64,000 bases of DNA, from positions 570,143,281 through 570,207,280 of the forward strand of contig CM061142.1 in NCBI GenBank assembly GCA_030789695.1, in the 5' to 3' direction. The notes beneath the pieces are model-generated. The model ran no database searches and was not told where the DNA came from. It saw only the letters and a program-made list of their open reading frames with translations. Made by a program: the position numbers and the translations under genes. Position 1 is the first letter of the stretch; every line of letters starts with the position of its first letter. Of this stretch, positions 10,975-22,025 are shown piece after piece. Source of the stretch: Scilla litardierei. Taxonomy: Eukaryota; Streptophyta; Magnoliopsida; Asparagales; Asparagaceae.

Positions 10975-12305
10975 TGTTGGACGCAACGATCTAGGATCTT
11001 TAGTTTGATGATAAAAAACGTGTGCGAACTATTTAACGTGTGCGCTAAGTGTGTTTCAGGAATGAGAAAGTCGTAGTTCTAAGCATTGGAGAAATTGCTA
11101 CTCATATAGCACATTGGAAGAGAGAAAGTGTTGTCCACAAAGCAAGTTGGACTTGGTCCAATATGGGATGAGATGGAGAGAATCGCTATGGACTTGCTCA
11201 TACCAATTAGAGATTTGGGCAATCTAATTTTCTTATCCCAAGATCAATTAATTCCCTATTAGTTCTAATCAAATTCCATACGAATTCCATATCCTATTTC
11301 AAACTTCAAATCCCTTGAATTATGGAATTCAACTTTGACTCTTTCTCTCCCCTTCCTCATCTATTTAACCCCCTCTTCCAAAGAGATGAACACGCGCGAC
11401 AACAAGAAACAGAGAGAGAGCTGCCGCAACTTTCCCGTAGGAGCTCTCTAAGAGCCGACGGCCACAAAATTGTTAATCTCCAATATTTTCTTTGTGTGGC
11501 CGAATTTTTTTTACGCTCCTCTCTGAAACTTTGAAAGCACATGCCACAACAGAAAAAGGAAAAAGCAAAAAGGGGAACGGCTGCACAAAAATTTCCCAGC
11601 GGCCGAAAATTTTAAAGCCAGAAGGACGGCCAAAAATCCAAACAAGCCACACTAAAAATTGCAAAGAGCCGCATGTATTTTTGAGGGAGCCGTGAGTTTT
11701 TTTATTGCAGGGCCGAAATCATCAAAGGAGTGGGTTGCTGCTTTTGTGTTGGGTAAATAAAAGAACAGAGAGTACAAGGGGGGCCGAAGTTTGCAAGCAA
11801 TTAATTTTATTTTTGTTTTTTTAAGTTCCTCCACTCACGTTTTGGCTTCACCTGCATGTTTGATAATATTAATTATTAAAAAGAGAATTGATTGCATGGT
11901 GTTCACTTGCATGGTTTCATGTTCAAATCTCCACTCACCTTGGTATTCTCTACTTGCAGACATGTTTAATTAATTTCTCTTCATCTTTTTGTTTACAGGC
12001 TGTTCCTTTTTAATTCATGTGCAGAGTTATTTGAGGCCGAAAGAAAAGAATCCACTAAAAAGCTCAAGTAACCACAAAGAGATGAGTGGTGCCGAATTTT
12101 ACAAGGGGCTTAGAATTTGAGGTGTTGAGGTGACGTGACGAAATGACTACTTACTGACGGACGAAAGCTGGCCTGTGCTGATTGACGAAGACGACGCCAC
12201 TACACAAACTGAGCCTTCTAAACTCTGTTGCTTATCATTTTGTGTAGTAGTTGCTAGATCTTCGTAGGGGAAACTTTACCTATATTCTGTGACTATTTTA
12301 GGTCT
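10975..12305 (+). repeat. SirSolo: Sirevirus-family solo LTR, left part
   Basis: Starts TGTTGGACGCAACGATCTAGG, matching the minus-strand start of the SirA LTR. It contains a TATA-like CTATTTAACC near 11358, then a diverged body. It ends at 12305, where TatB is inserted, and resumes at 49200. Only one LTR equivalent (about 1.7 kb in total) lies between TatA LTR halves, so this is a solo LTR left by LTR-LTR recombination. Its flanks GCCCG (10970-10974) and GCCTA (49573-49577) agree in three of five positions. Confidence 0.8.
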
Positions 12306-13247
12306 TGTTTACGGGTGTTTTCTCACCACTGGATCGTTGACCGAGGACTACACGGTCAACGTGGTCAAGGGGTCGGTTGAGATCCCTTGGGCGCGCCAAG
12401 CACACGTGTGCTCAGCGTGGGTCAGAGTCGGAGTCGAGATCGAGCGTAAGATCCGTGGAGAATGTCGGTCCTTGGATAGTGCAGAGCGGAGGGGAAGCCC
12501 CGGCTCTGTGAGTTGGGCTCGGCCTCGGTTGATGCAGAGCGTCGAGGGGTGGCCTCGGCGCTACGCTTGCTACTCGATCTTTAGTCGATGACCACTCCCG
12601 CTAGCGGCGGTGATGATCATCTGGCACTGAGGGGTAGCCTCGGCGCCTCGACTGGCTTCTTACTGAATAGACGAGAAACTCGTCAGGGAGGCCGGACCTA
12701 GGTTCTGGCCAAATCCCCTCCGATGCCTAAGTCAGATCAAGGTTTGAGAAGTACTCGACGGGGTAGGTACGACTCGAGAGGAGATCGATACGCTGACCCT
12801 CGGCCCGAGCAGGGGGAGGGAGTAAAATGGCGGAAGCTTGGGTCGTTGATGGAGTACCTCAGATCTCGTTACCTGGGATTCCATCCCCCTCTTGGTCATC
12901 CTTCTAGTCCTTTTATGGAGCTTGGTCCACGTTTGCCCCTCGATTTACGTCCTTCGTCCGCCTCCTTTCATGCCCCCGCGATCTGGCTCCTCCCCCGCCC
13001 CCCCACGAGCGTCATGGGGGGGTGTTTATCAACGGGCCCCTTAATGGTCATTAAGGGGCCGTAGATTCAGGGGAACAGTTATTTTTGAGGAGCACGAGCT
13101 GATTGTGCGTCCTCGGGGTCAAACTGGTCCGGTGTCGAGTTTTGTCCGTGGGCCTCGTCGGGCGGGCCCAATCTCGCTCGTGGGCTTCCCGTTCATGACT
13201 GGACCTCGGGTCTTTGCTTCTTGGGCTTCTCCAAAATGGTAGTATCA
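12306..13247 (-). repeat. TatB 3' LTR (left copy)
   Basis: A 942-bp direct repeat of 48240-49194, beginning TGTTTACGGGTGTTTTCTCA and ending AAAATGGTAGTATCA. The two copies differ by scattered substitutions and by the length of a C-run, CGCCCCCCCA near 12996 against about 17 C at the right. The adjacent minus-strand polypurine tract reads GATGGGGCAAT (13248-13258). Confidence 0.92.
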
Positions 13248-13470
13248 ATTGCCCCATCGTTCGAGCCGTTCAGTTTCTGCCGGTTCGGTTCGGGCGATGT
13301 GATTCCTGGGGATATTACTGGCGCGTCAGTCAAGGCCCAGCCATTAAATGGGAGCCATCATGACGCCACCTGTTTGAACTTCCCTTGGTGCGGAATTTGA
13401 AGCGCCACCGATCTTCAGATGCCACCACGTACTTCTTTTCGGACGGGTTGGATTCCGCGATCGCCCCCCA

Positions 13471-13477
13471 TATAAAG
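13471..13477 (+). promoter_or_regulatory. TATA box of the TatB antisense gene
   Basis: TATAAAG on the plus strand, 134 bp before the ATG at 13611. It is followed by a pyrimidine-rich leader and a possible 5' splice site (CTCAAG then GTAATC, near 13578). It faces the opposite way to the element's own transcription, which fits an independent promoter for the antisense gene. Confidence 0.5.
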
Positions 13478-13610
13478 GTGTCGGCCTCCCAAGTTTCAAT
13501 TCTTTCGCGCCCCTCCCTTCCTGATCTCTGTCTTGCAAGCTTCTGCTCCCCATCGTTCGTCCTCCTCCAGATTTTCCTCAAGGTAATCCCCTCTCTCCTT
13601 CACTTGCCCT

Positions 13611-13726
13611 ATGGCTTCACTTAGAATAGGTGGTTTAGCGTCAGGTCCAAGGGGTCGTCCGGCGCCCGGGTCTGGAGCCCCTTCGGTGACTGACAAGGGA
13701 AAAAGGAAGCTTTTTACGGACCCCAT
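13611..13726 (+). pseudogene. TatB antisense gene, first coding part (split by SirB)
   Basis: The plus-strand ATG opens MASLRIGGLASGPRGRPAPG and reads to KLFTDP before SirB inserts at 13727. Removing SirB and one CCCAT copy, the frame continues at 26191 as GDDVARAAERFVVPP, so the insertion split one gene. Tat-lineage elements are known to carry an extra gene antisense to gag-pol near the 3' LTR, and the downstream part here matches a plant family annotated as putative gypsy-type transposon protein. Its function is unknown. The N-terminus is basic and proline/glycine-rich. Confidence 0.7.
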
Positions 13727-14117
13727 TGTTGAGTATTGGACTTCTCCCTACTTGGTGTTAATGATGAGCAAACATAAATACTTTTGACTAATCCCCTATT
13801 TTGCAGTTAATCCATTGCCTAAGCTTACTTTGAAGATCAACTAGCAATGGATGACTCACAAACGTGATTGAAGGCAAATGATATGAATTGGATGATCGTA
13901 GATTGATGATTGAAGCTCCGTAAAGACTTCAAGCTCATACGATGGAAAGAAGAGATTATTCGTCAATGTAATTTTTCTTTTATCTCTTCTAGTATGTAGC
14001 TTAGAAGTAGAACTATGATGGAGCACTCACACACATCTACTTTCGGTCATAGGACTTCTCTAGACCTTTGTCCTTTGATCTCAATTCAATTCTCTTTTGT
14101 TTGTGCTAGGATTGTTC

Positions 14118-14776
14118 ATAACAGCCGACTGCTTAACAGTTTACAGTCGCCTGTCTCAAAAACAGTCGACTGTGTTTTGTTCTACAGTCGCCTGTTATGC
14201 ACAGACTATTACAATGCAGTTTTTGGGTCCTCTCTGATTATCTCGCACAGGCTACTGTTGAACGTTTATCAGGTGCCTGTCTTAGCGACAGTCGACTGTG
14301 AATGGTTCATCAGTCGCCTGTCTCTCCTTGCCCAAACTCTGTTTGATCCGATTTATACGGCCAGTCGACTTATGATGTATATATAGTTGACTATCTATTA
14401 GATCAGTCGACTGTCTATGCTGCAACAGTCGCCTGTCTGTAAGTCTATTCTTTGACTCAGCTCTCTGGAAATTTCTCCTGTCTGTGACAGTCGTCTGTTT
14501 AAGGATATACAGTCGCCTGTTCTGATTGACAGTCGACTGTGTTCCTTGCATCAGTCGTCTGTCCTGTATCTTGTGAGATTTCCAGTATTTTATCTAACTT
14601 ACTCTTCTCTCAGCCAGTCGCCTGTCGAAGAATGTACAGTCGCCTGTTGGTTTTACAGACGACTGTCTTGGCTTCATCAGTCGACTGTCCACGTGGTAAG
14701 TTACCGTTATGAATTCTCACCTACCCTTGCTGACTGTGCAACAGGCGACTGTGGTTTGTTCAACAGTCGACTGTCG
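14118..14776. repeat. Palindrome cluster in SirB 5' LTR (CAGTCGACTG type)
   Basis: About 20 copies of CAGTCGACTG or one-base variants (CAGTCGCCTG, CAGTCGTCTG, CAGACGACTG) in 660 bp. They are often paired about 22 bp apart (14289/14311, 14403/14425, 14529/14551, 14656/14678), with pairs recurring every 114-128 bp. The cluster ends about 85 bp before the TATA box. Palindrome-rich cis regions are known in maize Sirevirus LTRs. Confidence 0.88.
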
Positions 14777-14860
14777 CAAGTTCAGATTATATCTGTTGAG
14801 ATTTTTCTCTCGGATTTCGATTGGGTTTTTGCCTAAACTGTTTTGTGGATTTGAGAAAGC

Positions 14861-14870
14861 TATAAATAGA
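14861..14870 (+). promoter_or_regulatory. TATA box of SirB 5' LTR
   Basis: TATAAATAGA, a strong plant TATA match, just downstream of the palindrome cluster. The same site is at 25498-25507 in the 3' LTR. Confidence 0.75.
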
Positions 14871-15546
14871 GCTTCTACTGTTTCATTGGAAGGTTACTCA
14901 TTCATTGCAAAATCTTTCAAGCTTTCATTTCCAAAGATCAAAGCTTTCAAATCCAAAGCCCTAAGTATTTCCAAATCTTGTTCTCTTGCTCTCCAACCTA
15001 GAACCAAAGATTGATCTTCTAGGCATTTGGTGCAGTCAAGAGAAAGGGCTTTTCTCCTCTCTTCCAAGAGAGTTCTTCAACACACATCACACTTCTCCTT
15101 CAAGTTCTACTTCAAGGCATAGGTGATTGTAAGTGTTGCTTTCAGATTTCATAACTTCGTTATTTGAATTGTGCTCTCGGTTGTGAGAGTGGTTTTTGCT
15201 TGCTCCCTGGTTGTGGGAGTCAAGGACATCGATTGTATTCGATTGCACTTGTAGGGTTGCTACAAGTGGGTTTTAAGGAAACCTCAAATTAGGGTTCTAA
15301 CTTGAGTATCCGGTGGTATCCGGGTGGTAGGGACGTAGGATTACCTGGAACAAGTCCGGAGTTGACTTGGGTAATCCGAACCCTTGAAACATAACTGTGT
15401 TTGCGTGTGTTTCTCTTTGGGTTGTTGTTTCTATTCCGCACTATTTATTGGATTGCATTTTATTTGGCGTAAATTCCTTTTAAATTTGCATAAACACTAT
15501 TCAACCCCCCTTCTAGTGTTTTCCCCATAGACAGGGTCCTTACAAT

Positions 15547-15558
15547 TGATATCAGAGC
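15547..15558 (+). other. SirB primer binding site
   Basis: TGATATCAGAGC two bases after the 5' LTR, one substitution from the initiator Met tRNA site TGGTATCAGAGC. Confidence 0.85.
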
Positions 15559-15572
15559 GCAAGGTTTTATCT

Positions 15573-17909
15573 ATGGCATCCAACAACAACAACGTTCCTC
15601 CGCCGCCTACGTACAACAATCACGACCGTGATGGAGCGTCCACACTTTTCGAAGGTCAATCTACGGTATGTCCTCCACGTTTCAATGGTACTAACTTTGG
15701 TTATTGGAAGTGTAGGATGGAGACGTTCCTTAGGAGTGCTTCTCTTTGGAAAACTCTCCACAAGGAGTATGTCGAGCCCTCCGAAGATGATTTCGAGAAA
15801 TGGACGACTTCCGAGAAGTCCACCGAAGTCAACAACGCTAAAGCAATGAACGCTGTTCATTGTGCGTTGGACCCGAATAAGTTCAACAAGATATGCACAT
15901 GTAAGAGTGCATATCAAATTTGGAACCATCTCATCGTTACCCACGAGGGAACAAATAAGGTAAAGCTTTCAAAGTTATATGTTTCCGTGCAAAACTTCGA
16001 CTTGTTTCACATGCAGGAAAATGAGAGCATTTTGTCGATGTACGGACGCTTTACTGACATCACAAACGAATTGGAAGCCCTTGGCTAAATCTACACCGAA
16101 CCTGAAAAGGTAAGGAAGATTATTATGGGGATGACCTCCAAATGGAAAAGACGAGCAATCGCCATTGAGGAGGTCAATGACTTGAAGAACTACACCGTGG
16201 TGAATCTCATCAGGACTCTTATGTCTTACGAAGTAAGACGGGATAACCGATTGAAGATTCGAGCCATGATGAATCCCTCGAAGGCCAAGAAGAAAGCTTT
16301 GGCATTCAACGCCAATTCATCATCCTCCGAAAGTGATGAATCCGAGAACGAGATGGATTTGGGTGAAATGGCCTAAATGGAGAAGAAGTTCCAACGCTTC
16401 TTCTGCAAAGGTAAATTTCCCTCCAATAAACGTTTTGAGTCTACTAATGCTACTTCCTCTCTTTGTTATAAGTGTAATAAGCCAGTGCACATCAAGAGGG
16501 ATTGCCCAATGCTAAACAACAAAGAAAAGTGGAAGTCACCAAAGTACCACAAGTCCAACAAGAACAAGAAAGACAAGAAGAAAGGACTCGTCGGTACCTT
16601 TGATGACTCAAGTGATTACTCATCAAACGATTCCGATGATGAGAAGGGTGAGAGCACCTACATGTGCTTCATGGCACTTGAAGACCCACTCTCGGATGAG
16701 AGTGATTCCGATACGGATAACACCGAGGTAACAATGGATGAACTTCGTATAGCTAATGAAGAACTATTTGCTAAATACCAATCTTTAATGCTTAGATACT
16801 CTAGCTTAAAGAAATCAAAAGTTAGCAAGTCATCCATTCCATGCATTATCAACAATGACATCATTGTTGATACTTTAACCCTTGAGAAAGCAAACTTAGC
16901 TTCTCAAAATGTCACATTGAGAAATGAGGTGAATTCCCTCAAATCTCAACTAGATCAAACACATCCCATGGATAATAGTGATCTAGTTACACGCCACACA
17001 CAATTGGGATTAGAGAATGATTCTCTTAAAACCCAAGTGCACGAGCTCAAAGCACGGGTGTCCACCTTGGATACCAACATTTCTTCTTTAAAGGAGAAAT
17101 ATGAGCTCATGTCCTCCCGTATTGTGAGATTCAATAAGGGACAAGGACAATTGGATGATTTGCTTGCAAATCAATTTTTGGCCACACATCGTGTTGGCCT
17201 TGGATTTGTAAAAGCTAATGCATCTAATGATCGCACCTCCTATATTGGTGTCACTATAGATTTTGTGAGGCCTTCCTCCGGTGCATCCACAAGTGGTGTC
17301 AAAGACACTATATGTAGCAATCCTACCAAGAATGTCACCACATCACTTTCTCTTCCTTTTGGCAAGAAACCCACTAAGGGTGGAAACCAAAAGCAAGGTC
17401 ATGCTTATATGTACACTAATACTCATCCACGTAGGAAACATCCTACTTCACAAATGGATACTCATGACACATTTTATGCTCCGCACCCACGGACACGCAC
17501 ACAACCACACATGAGAAATACTCATGTACGTGCTCCCACACACCCATATGCTCATACGCATCATTCTTACATGTATGCTAATTCTCCACATGTCATGCAT
17601 GATCAATATGCTTCATATAATATGCATGTTCCCAAGAATACATATCATTCTAGAATGTACAATGCATATCCTCCACCACATCTTTATGCTAGAAATCATG
17701 TTCCTAAGAAGCATGCACCACATAGAAATCCAACACATATGCATGCAACTAGGAATATGACTCCCAAGATGTACACTATTTGGGGTCCTAAGAACACTAG
17801 TCTAAATGTTAGGAATGCTTATGTTGATTCCTATTTTCATGATGCAATTAGAAATAGTAACTATGTTGGGAAGCGGAAGTCCACTTGGACTTGGCTTCCA
17901 AAGGGCTAA
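15573..17909 (+). pseudogene. gag: SirB Gag, two in-frame stops
   Basis: The frame starts at ATG 15573 (MASNNNNVPPPP), just past the PBS, and ends at TAA 17907. The capsid domain has RFNGTNFGYWKCRM, NAKAMNAVHCAL and a YQIWNHL block, as in SirA and SirC. TAA codons at 16086-16088 and 16374-16376 interrupt the same frame. The zinc knuckle CYKCNKPVHIKRDC (16464-16505) has Val where Gly normally precedes His. A coiled-coil region follows (about 16730-17150), then a tail rich in His, Tyr and Met ending IWGPKNTSL...TWTWLPKG. The same tail occurs in SirC. The stops probably prevent full-length Gag, though the frame is otherwise well kept. Confidence 0.88.
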
Positions 17910-17963
17910 TCCCCTTGGACCCAACAAACATTGGGTACCATAAGCTTATGGTATATTATATAG

Positions 17964-20900
17964 GTACCCAAGAGAAAGAAGAAGAGGAATAAATGCCTTA
18001 TTAGCTCTAAAGGGAAAGGATGGATTCTTGATAGCGGTTGCTCCAAACACATGACGGGAGATCCCTCATTGCTCTCCGAAGTGATTAGCATCAAAGATGG
18101 TGCAACGGTCACTTTTGGAGGTAATCAAAAGGGAACCATCATTGGAGTAGGTATCGTTGGTAATCCTTCCAAACCCCTAATTACTAATGTTTATCTTGTT
18201 AGTGGTTTATGTCACAACCTCATTTCCATAAGTCAACTTTGTGACAAAGGTTACAAGGTTAACTTCGGAGAAGGATTGTGTACTATTGTTGATTGTGATT
18301 CAAATGTTTTATTTTCCGGTATTAGGCGTAAAAATATTTATTATTTAAGCTTGCCTAAAACCGTAGAACATTGCTTAGTTGCTAACACAAGTGAACAACT
18401 ATTATGGCATCGCCGTTTTGGTCATGTTCACTTCAAGCACTTATATAAGTTAGCTAAGCATGATCTAGTCAAAGGTTTTCCTAAGATTGTTTTTAATAAG
18501 AAAAACTTTTGTGATTCATGTCAAAGAGGTAAACTAAGTAAATCTTCATTTAAGCTTAAAGAAGGGATTACTTCTAAGAGGCCCCTAGAACTTCTACATC
18601 TAGATTTATTTGGGCCAACTAGAATCGCTTCTTTAGGTAATGCTCATTATGGACTAGTTGTCGTTGACGACTTTTCTAGATTTACTTGGGTTTCATTTTT
18701 AACTAATAAGAATGAAGCTCATGAAGAGTTTACCAAATTTGCAAAGAAGATTCAGAATCTTTTAGGATCCACCATTATCACTATTCGTAGTGATCATGGA
18801 GGAGAATTTGAGAATGAGTCTTTTACTAAGTTTTGTGATGACTCCGGGATAACTCATAACTTTTCCTTTCCTCGTGCACCACCACAAAATAGTGTTGTAG
18901 AAAGAAAGAATAGGACTCTTATTGAGTGTGCTCGCACTATGCTCCATGATAGTCATTTAGGACTACAATTTTGGGCAGAAGCGGTGCACACGGCATGTTA
19001 TGTGCTCAATAGAATCCTAGTGAGACCCCGAACAAACAAATCTTGTTTTGAGTTGTTTTACGATAAAAAGCCTCAAGTGAAATATTTTCGTGTCTTTGGT
19101 TCAAAATGTTTTATAAAGAACACCTTTGGTAATTTAGACAAATTTGAGCCAAGATCCGATGAAGGAATTTTTGTTGGATATTCCACACGTAGCAAAGCCT
19201 ACCGGATATACAACAAAACTTCTTCAACGATTGAGGAATCACTTCACGTATCTTTTTATGAAGATTTTGACTTTCCTCATGTTGATGATGATAATGTAGA
19301 TATTCTTTGTGATTCTCTTAATAATGTTAAGATTAATGATAATATTGTTGAGACTAACACTTCTAACGAAGTTGTTGAAGTTGTTCCTAGTGATCCAGGT
19401 TTACCCAAAGCTTATCCAACCGTTCGCAACCATCCCCATAACCAAATTATTGGAGATATTGGTGTGGGTGTTCGAACGAGATCAAGAATTGAAGAATTCT
19501 CCCATTGCGCATTCGTCTCTACCATTGAGCCAAAGAACATTCAAGAAGCTTGTGAGGATAGCTCTTGGATAGTGGCAATGGAGGAAGAACTAGCGCAATT
19601 CGAGAGAAATGAAGTTTGGGAACTTGTACCTCTTCCAAGTGGTCGCCAAGCTATTGGGACCAAATGGATCCTCAAGAACAAGACGGATGAAAATGAGGTA
19701 ATCACACGGAACAAAGCAAGGTTAGTAGCTCAAGGCTACCGGCAAGAGGAAGGTATTGATTTCGAAGAATCCTTTGCCCCCGTAGCTAGATTAGAAGCTA
19801 TTAGGTTGCTTTTATCTTTTGCATCCCATAAGAATTTTAAATTATTTCAAATGGATGTTAAAAGTGCATTTTTAAATGGATTTGTAAATGAAGAAGTCTA
19901 TGTTTCTCAACCTCCCGGTTTTATTCATGAGAAATTTCCAAACCATGTTTTCAAACTTAAGAAAGCGTTGTATGGATTGAGACAAGCTCCTAGAGCTTGG
20001 TATGATCGCCTTAAGACCTTTCTTTTGAATTTAGGTTTTAAAATGGGAGAAGTTGATTCTACACTCTTCATTAAAGATTATGAAAATGACATTCTTTTGA
20101 TTCAAGTTTATGTAGATGATATTATTTTCGGTTCTACTAACTTTAATCTTTGTCAAGAATTTTCCAAGTCTATGAAGGATGAGTTTGAGATGAGCCACAT
20201 GGGAGAGCTCACATACTTCCTTGGATTGCAAATTCGACAAATAGAGAATGGCACCTTCATACATCAGACAAAGTACACAGGGGAGCTTATTAAGCGATTC
20301 GGGATGGAATCGTCTTCAAGCAAAAGGACTCCCATGAGTACTACTACTCATCTACACAAGGATGAAAGCGGAAAAGATGTAGACGTTCGTCTATATCGAG
20401 GTATGATCGGTAGCTTACTTTACTTAACCGCTAGTAGGCCCGATATCATGTTTTCCGTATGTATATGTGCTAGATATCAAGCAAGACCTAAGGAGTCACA
20501 CTTGATTGCGGTTAAACGAATATTTCGTTATCTCAATCAATCCCTAGATTATGGGTTACTTTACCCTAAGTCTAGCACGTATGAGTTAATCTCATATAGT
20601 GATGCCGACTTTGCCGGATGCAAGTCCGACAGGAAAAGTACTAGTGGCACATGCCATTTCTTAGGAAATTTCTTAGTTTCTTGGTTCTCTAAGAAACAGA
20701 ATTCGGTGTCATTGTCCACGACTGAAGCGGAATATATTGCCGCGGGTCTTGCATGTGCACAAGTTCTTTGGATGAGACACACTCTTAGTGACTATGGTGT
20801 CAATTGTGATACTTGCCCTATCATGGTTGATAATCAAAGTGCTATTTGTCTTTCCAAGAATCCGGTACACCACTCCCGTACCAAACACATAGACGTGAGA

Positions 20901-21059
20901 CACCATTTTATAAATGATCATGTAGCTAAGAAGGACATCATCTTAGAGTACATTGAAACCCAAAAACAAATTACCGATATCTTCACTAAACCTCTTAAAG
21001 AAGATTCATTTGTGAGGTTGCGTGGAGAATTGGGAATTATGGGTGAATCTGAAATCTAG
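17964..21059 (+). CDS. pol: SirB Pol polyprotein (protease, integrase, reverse transcriptase, RNase H)
   Basis: Pol is in the gag frame, separated from gag by TAA (17907) and TAG (17961). It opens PKRKKKRN and soon reaches the aspartic protease motif [13 protein letters not shown] (about 18020-18060). Counting from Met 18051: GAG-pre-integrase HRRFGH at 120; integrase catalytic triad D185, D248, E284 (copia spacing, 35 residues from second D to E); reverse transcriptase [10 protein letters not shown] at 601-610 and YVDD at 687-690; RNase H DAD 851-853, TEAEY about 891, VDN about 926. No internal stop follows. All key residues are present, so the enzymes could be functional if translated. Expression would need suppression of the two stops or an internal start. 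Confidence 0.93.
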   Translation, partial: VPKRKKKRNKCLISSKGKGWILDSGCSKHMTGDPSLLSEVISIKDGATVTFGGNQKGTIIGVGIVGNPSKPLITNVYLVSGLCHNLISISQLCDKGYKVNFGEGLCTIVDCDSNVLFSGIRRKNIYYLSLPKTVEHCLVANTSEQLLWHRRFGHVHFKHLYKLAKHDLVKGFPKIVFNKKNFCDSCQRGKLSKSSFKLKEGITSKRPLELLHLDLFGPTRIASLGNAHYGLVVVDDFSRFTWVSFLTNKNEAHEEFTKFAKKIQNLLGSTIITIRSDHGGEFENESFTKFCDDSGITHNFSFPRAPPQNSVVERKNRTLIECARTMLHDSHLGLQFWAEAVHTACYVLNRILVRPRTNKSCFELFYDKKPQVKYFRVFGSKCFIKNTFGNLDKFEPRSDEGIFVGYSTRSKAYRIYNKTSSTIEESLHVSFYEDFDFPHVDDDNVDILCDSLNNVKINDNIVETNTSNEVVEVVPSDPGLPKAYPTVRNHPHNQIIGDIGVGVRTRSRIEEFSHCAFVSTIEPKNIQEACEDSSWIVAMEEELAQFERNEVWELVPLPSGRQAIGTKWILKNKTDENEVITRNKARLVAQGYRQEEGIDFEESFAPVARLEAIRLLLSFASHKNFKLFQMDVKSAFLNGFVNEEVYVSQPPGFIHEKFPNHVFKLKKALYGLRQAPRAWYDRLKTFLLNLGFKMGEVDSTLFIKDYENDILLIQVYVDDIIFGSTNFNLCQEFSKSMKDEFEMSHMGELTYFLGLQIRQIENGTFIHQTKYTGELIKRFGMESSSSKRTPMSTTTHLHKDESGKDVDVRLYRGMIGSLLYLTASRPDIMFSVCICARYQARPKESHLIAVKRIFRYLNQSLDYGLLYPKSSTYELISYSDADFAGCKSDRKSTSGTCHFLGNFLVSWFSKKQNSVSLSTTEAEYIAAGLACAQVLWMRHTLSDYGVNCDTCPIMVDNQSAICLSKNPVHHSRTKHIDVRHHFINDHVAKKDIILEYIETQKQITDIFTKPLKEDSFVRLRGELGIMGESEI

Positions 21060-21326
21060 AAGCTCAATTTTCATGCTATAACTCCTGATTGAGCTCATAT
21101 TCTTAATTGACTTTGTTCATGTGCTTTATTGTTTTATGAGATTAAGAAAGGCAATTGTGACTTATTTGATTTCATGAGTTTTCGAAGTTGATTGGAAGAA
21201 TTTGTGTTTCAATGGATTTATTGGTTTCATAATGATTTTAAGATGTATTTGTGATTAGAGTATAGGTCCTAAGGTGAGTGTTCTTATTCTCTGGAATTCT
21301 ATCTCACTGTGCATTTTTTGACCAGG

Positions 21327-21666
21327 ACAGACGACTGTTTTTCTTTTGACAGTCGACTGCCCTACTCTATATTCTCTATATGAAAATTGATATCTTTCGC
21401 ACAGCCGACTGATGACTATTTCACAGTCGACTATTAGTTTAACAGGCGACTGCAATTTAGTTATCAGGCGACTGTACTCTCTGTCGAATTTTTACAGTAT
21501 TCTCTGTTATTCTTGTGATCTGTATTAATTCTCGGCCAGCCGCCTGTTGTGTATATGTCAGTCGACTGTCCATCGGACATGCGACTGCATTATACTTACC
21601 AGTCGACTGCCCATCTCTCTGAGCTTTAATTTTATCACTTCATACAGTCGACTGACTTTTGTTCTC
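21327..21666. repeat. Second palindrome cluster between pol and the extra gene of SirB
   Basis: About ten copies of the LTR palindrome or variants (CAGTCGACTG, CAGGCGACTG, CAGCCGACTG) within 340 bp, starting 270 bp after the pol stop and ending about 360 bp before the ATG of the extra gene. A further CAGTCGAC lies near 21763. This lies outside the LTRs but uses the same motif. Confidence 0.8.
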
Positions 21667-22025
21667 CAGTTAATTGTCTCCTGCTGTGTCGGTTCATGTG
21701 ATTTGATCCGAGCCGTCGATTCCTTGATCCAACGGCTCAGATTGATTTCCCATATTTTTATTCAGTCGACGCGATCACTCCCCACGTCGATTTTCTCTCT
21801 CCTCCGCTTCGACCGTTCAACTTCCCGCTCGTTTTTCTCTACAAAAACGATCGATTTCGTTTATTCAACCGTCGATCTCCTCCTAATCGTCGCTGTCGAT
21901 CGTGGTCTACCGTCGTCTTTGATCTTCCACTCCGCGATCGTCTGTTTTCCCTCAGTTGGTTTGCTTTCTCTCTCTTGATCTTCGCCGTTTCCTTTTGTTG
22001 CTTTAGATCTTATTCTCTTGTTTCC

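Larger units (their letters stand above)
13727..15544 (+). repeat. SirB 5' LTR
   Basis: 1818 bp, TGTTGAGTATTGG to GGGTCCTTACA, nearly identical to 24364-26185. U3 holds a cluster of about 20 short palindromes (14118-14776), then the TATA box at 14861. Confidence 0.94.

Noticed and set aside
14118..14776. Evenly spaced palindromes suggested a CRISPR-like array
   Set aside because: Repeats are only about 10 bp, degenerate and unevenly spaced, and they occur in both LTRs of a plant retrotransposon; no cas genes and the wrong kind of genome.
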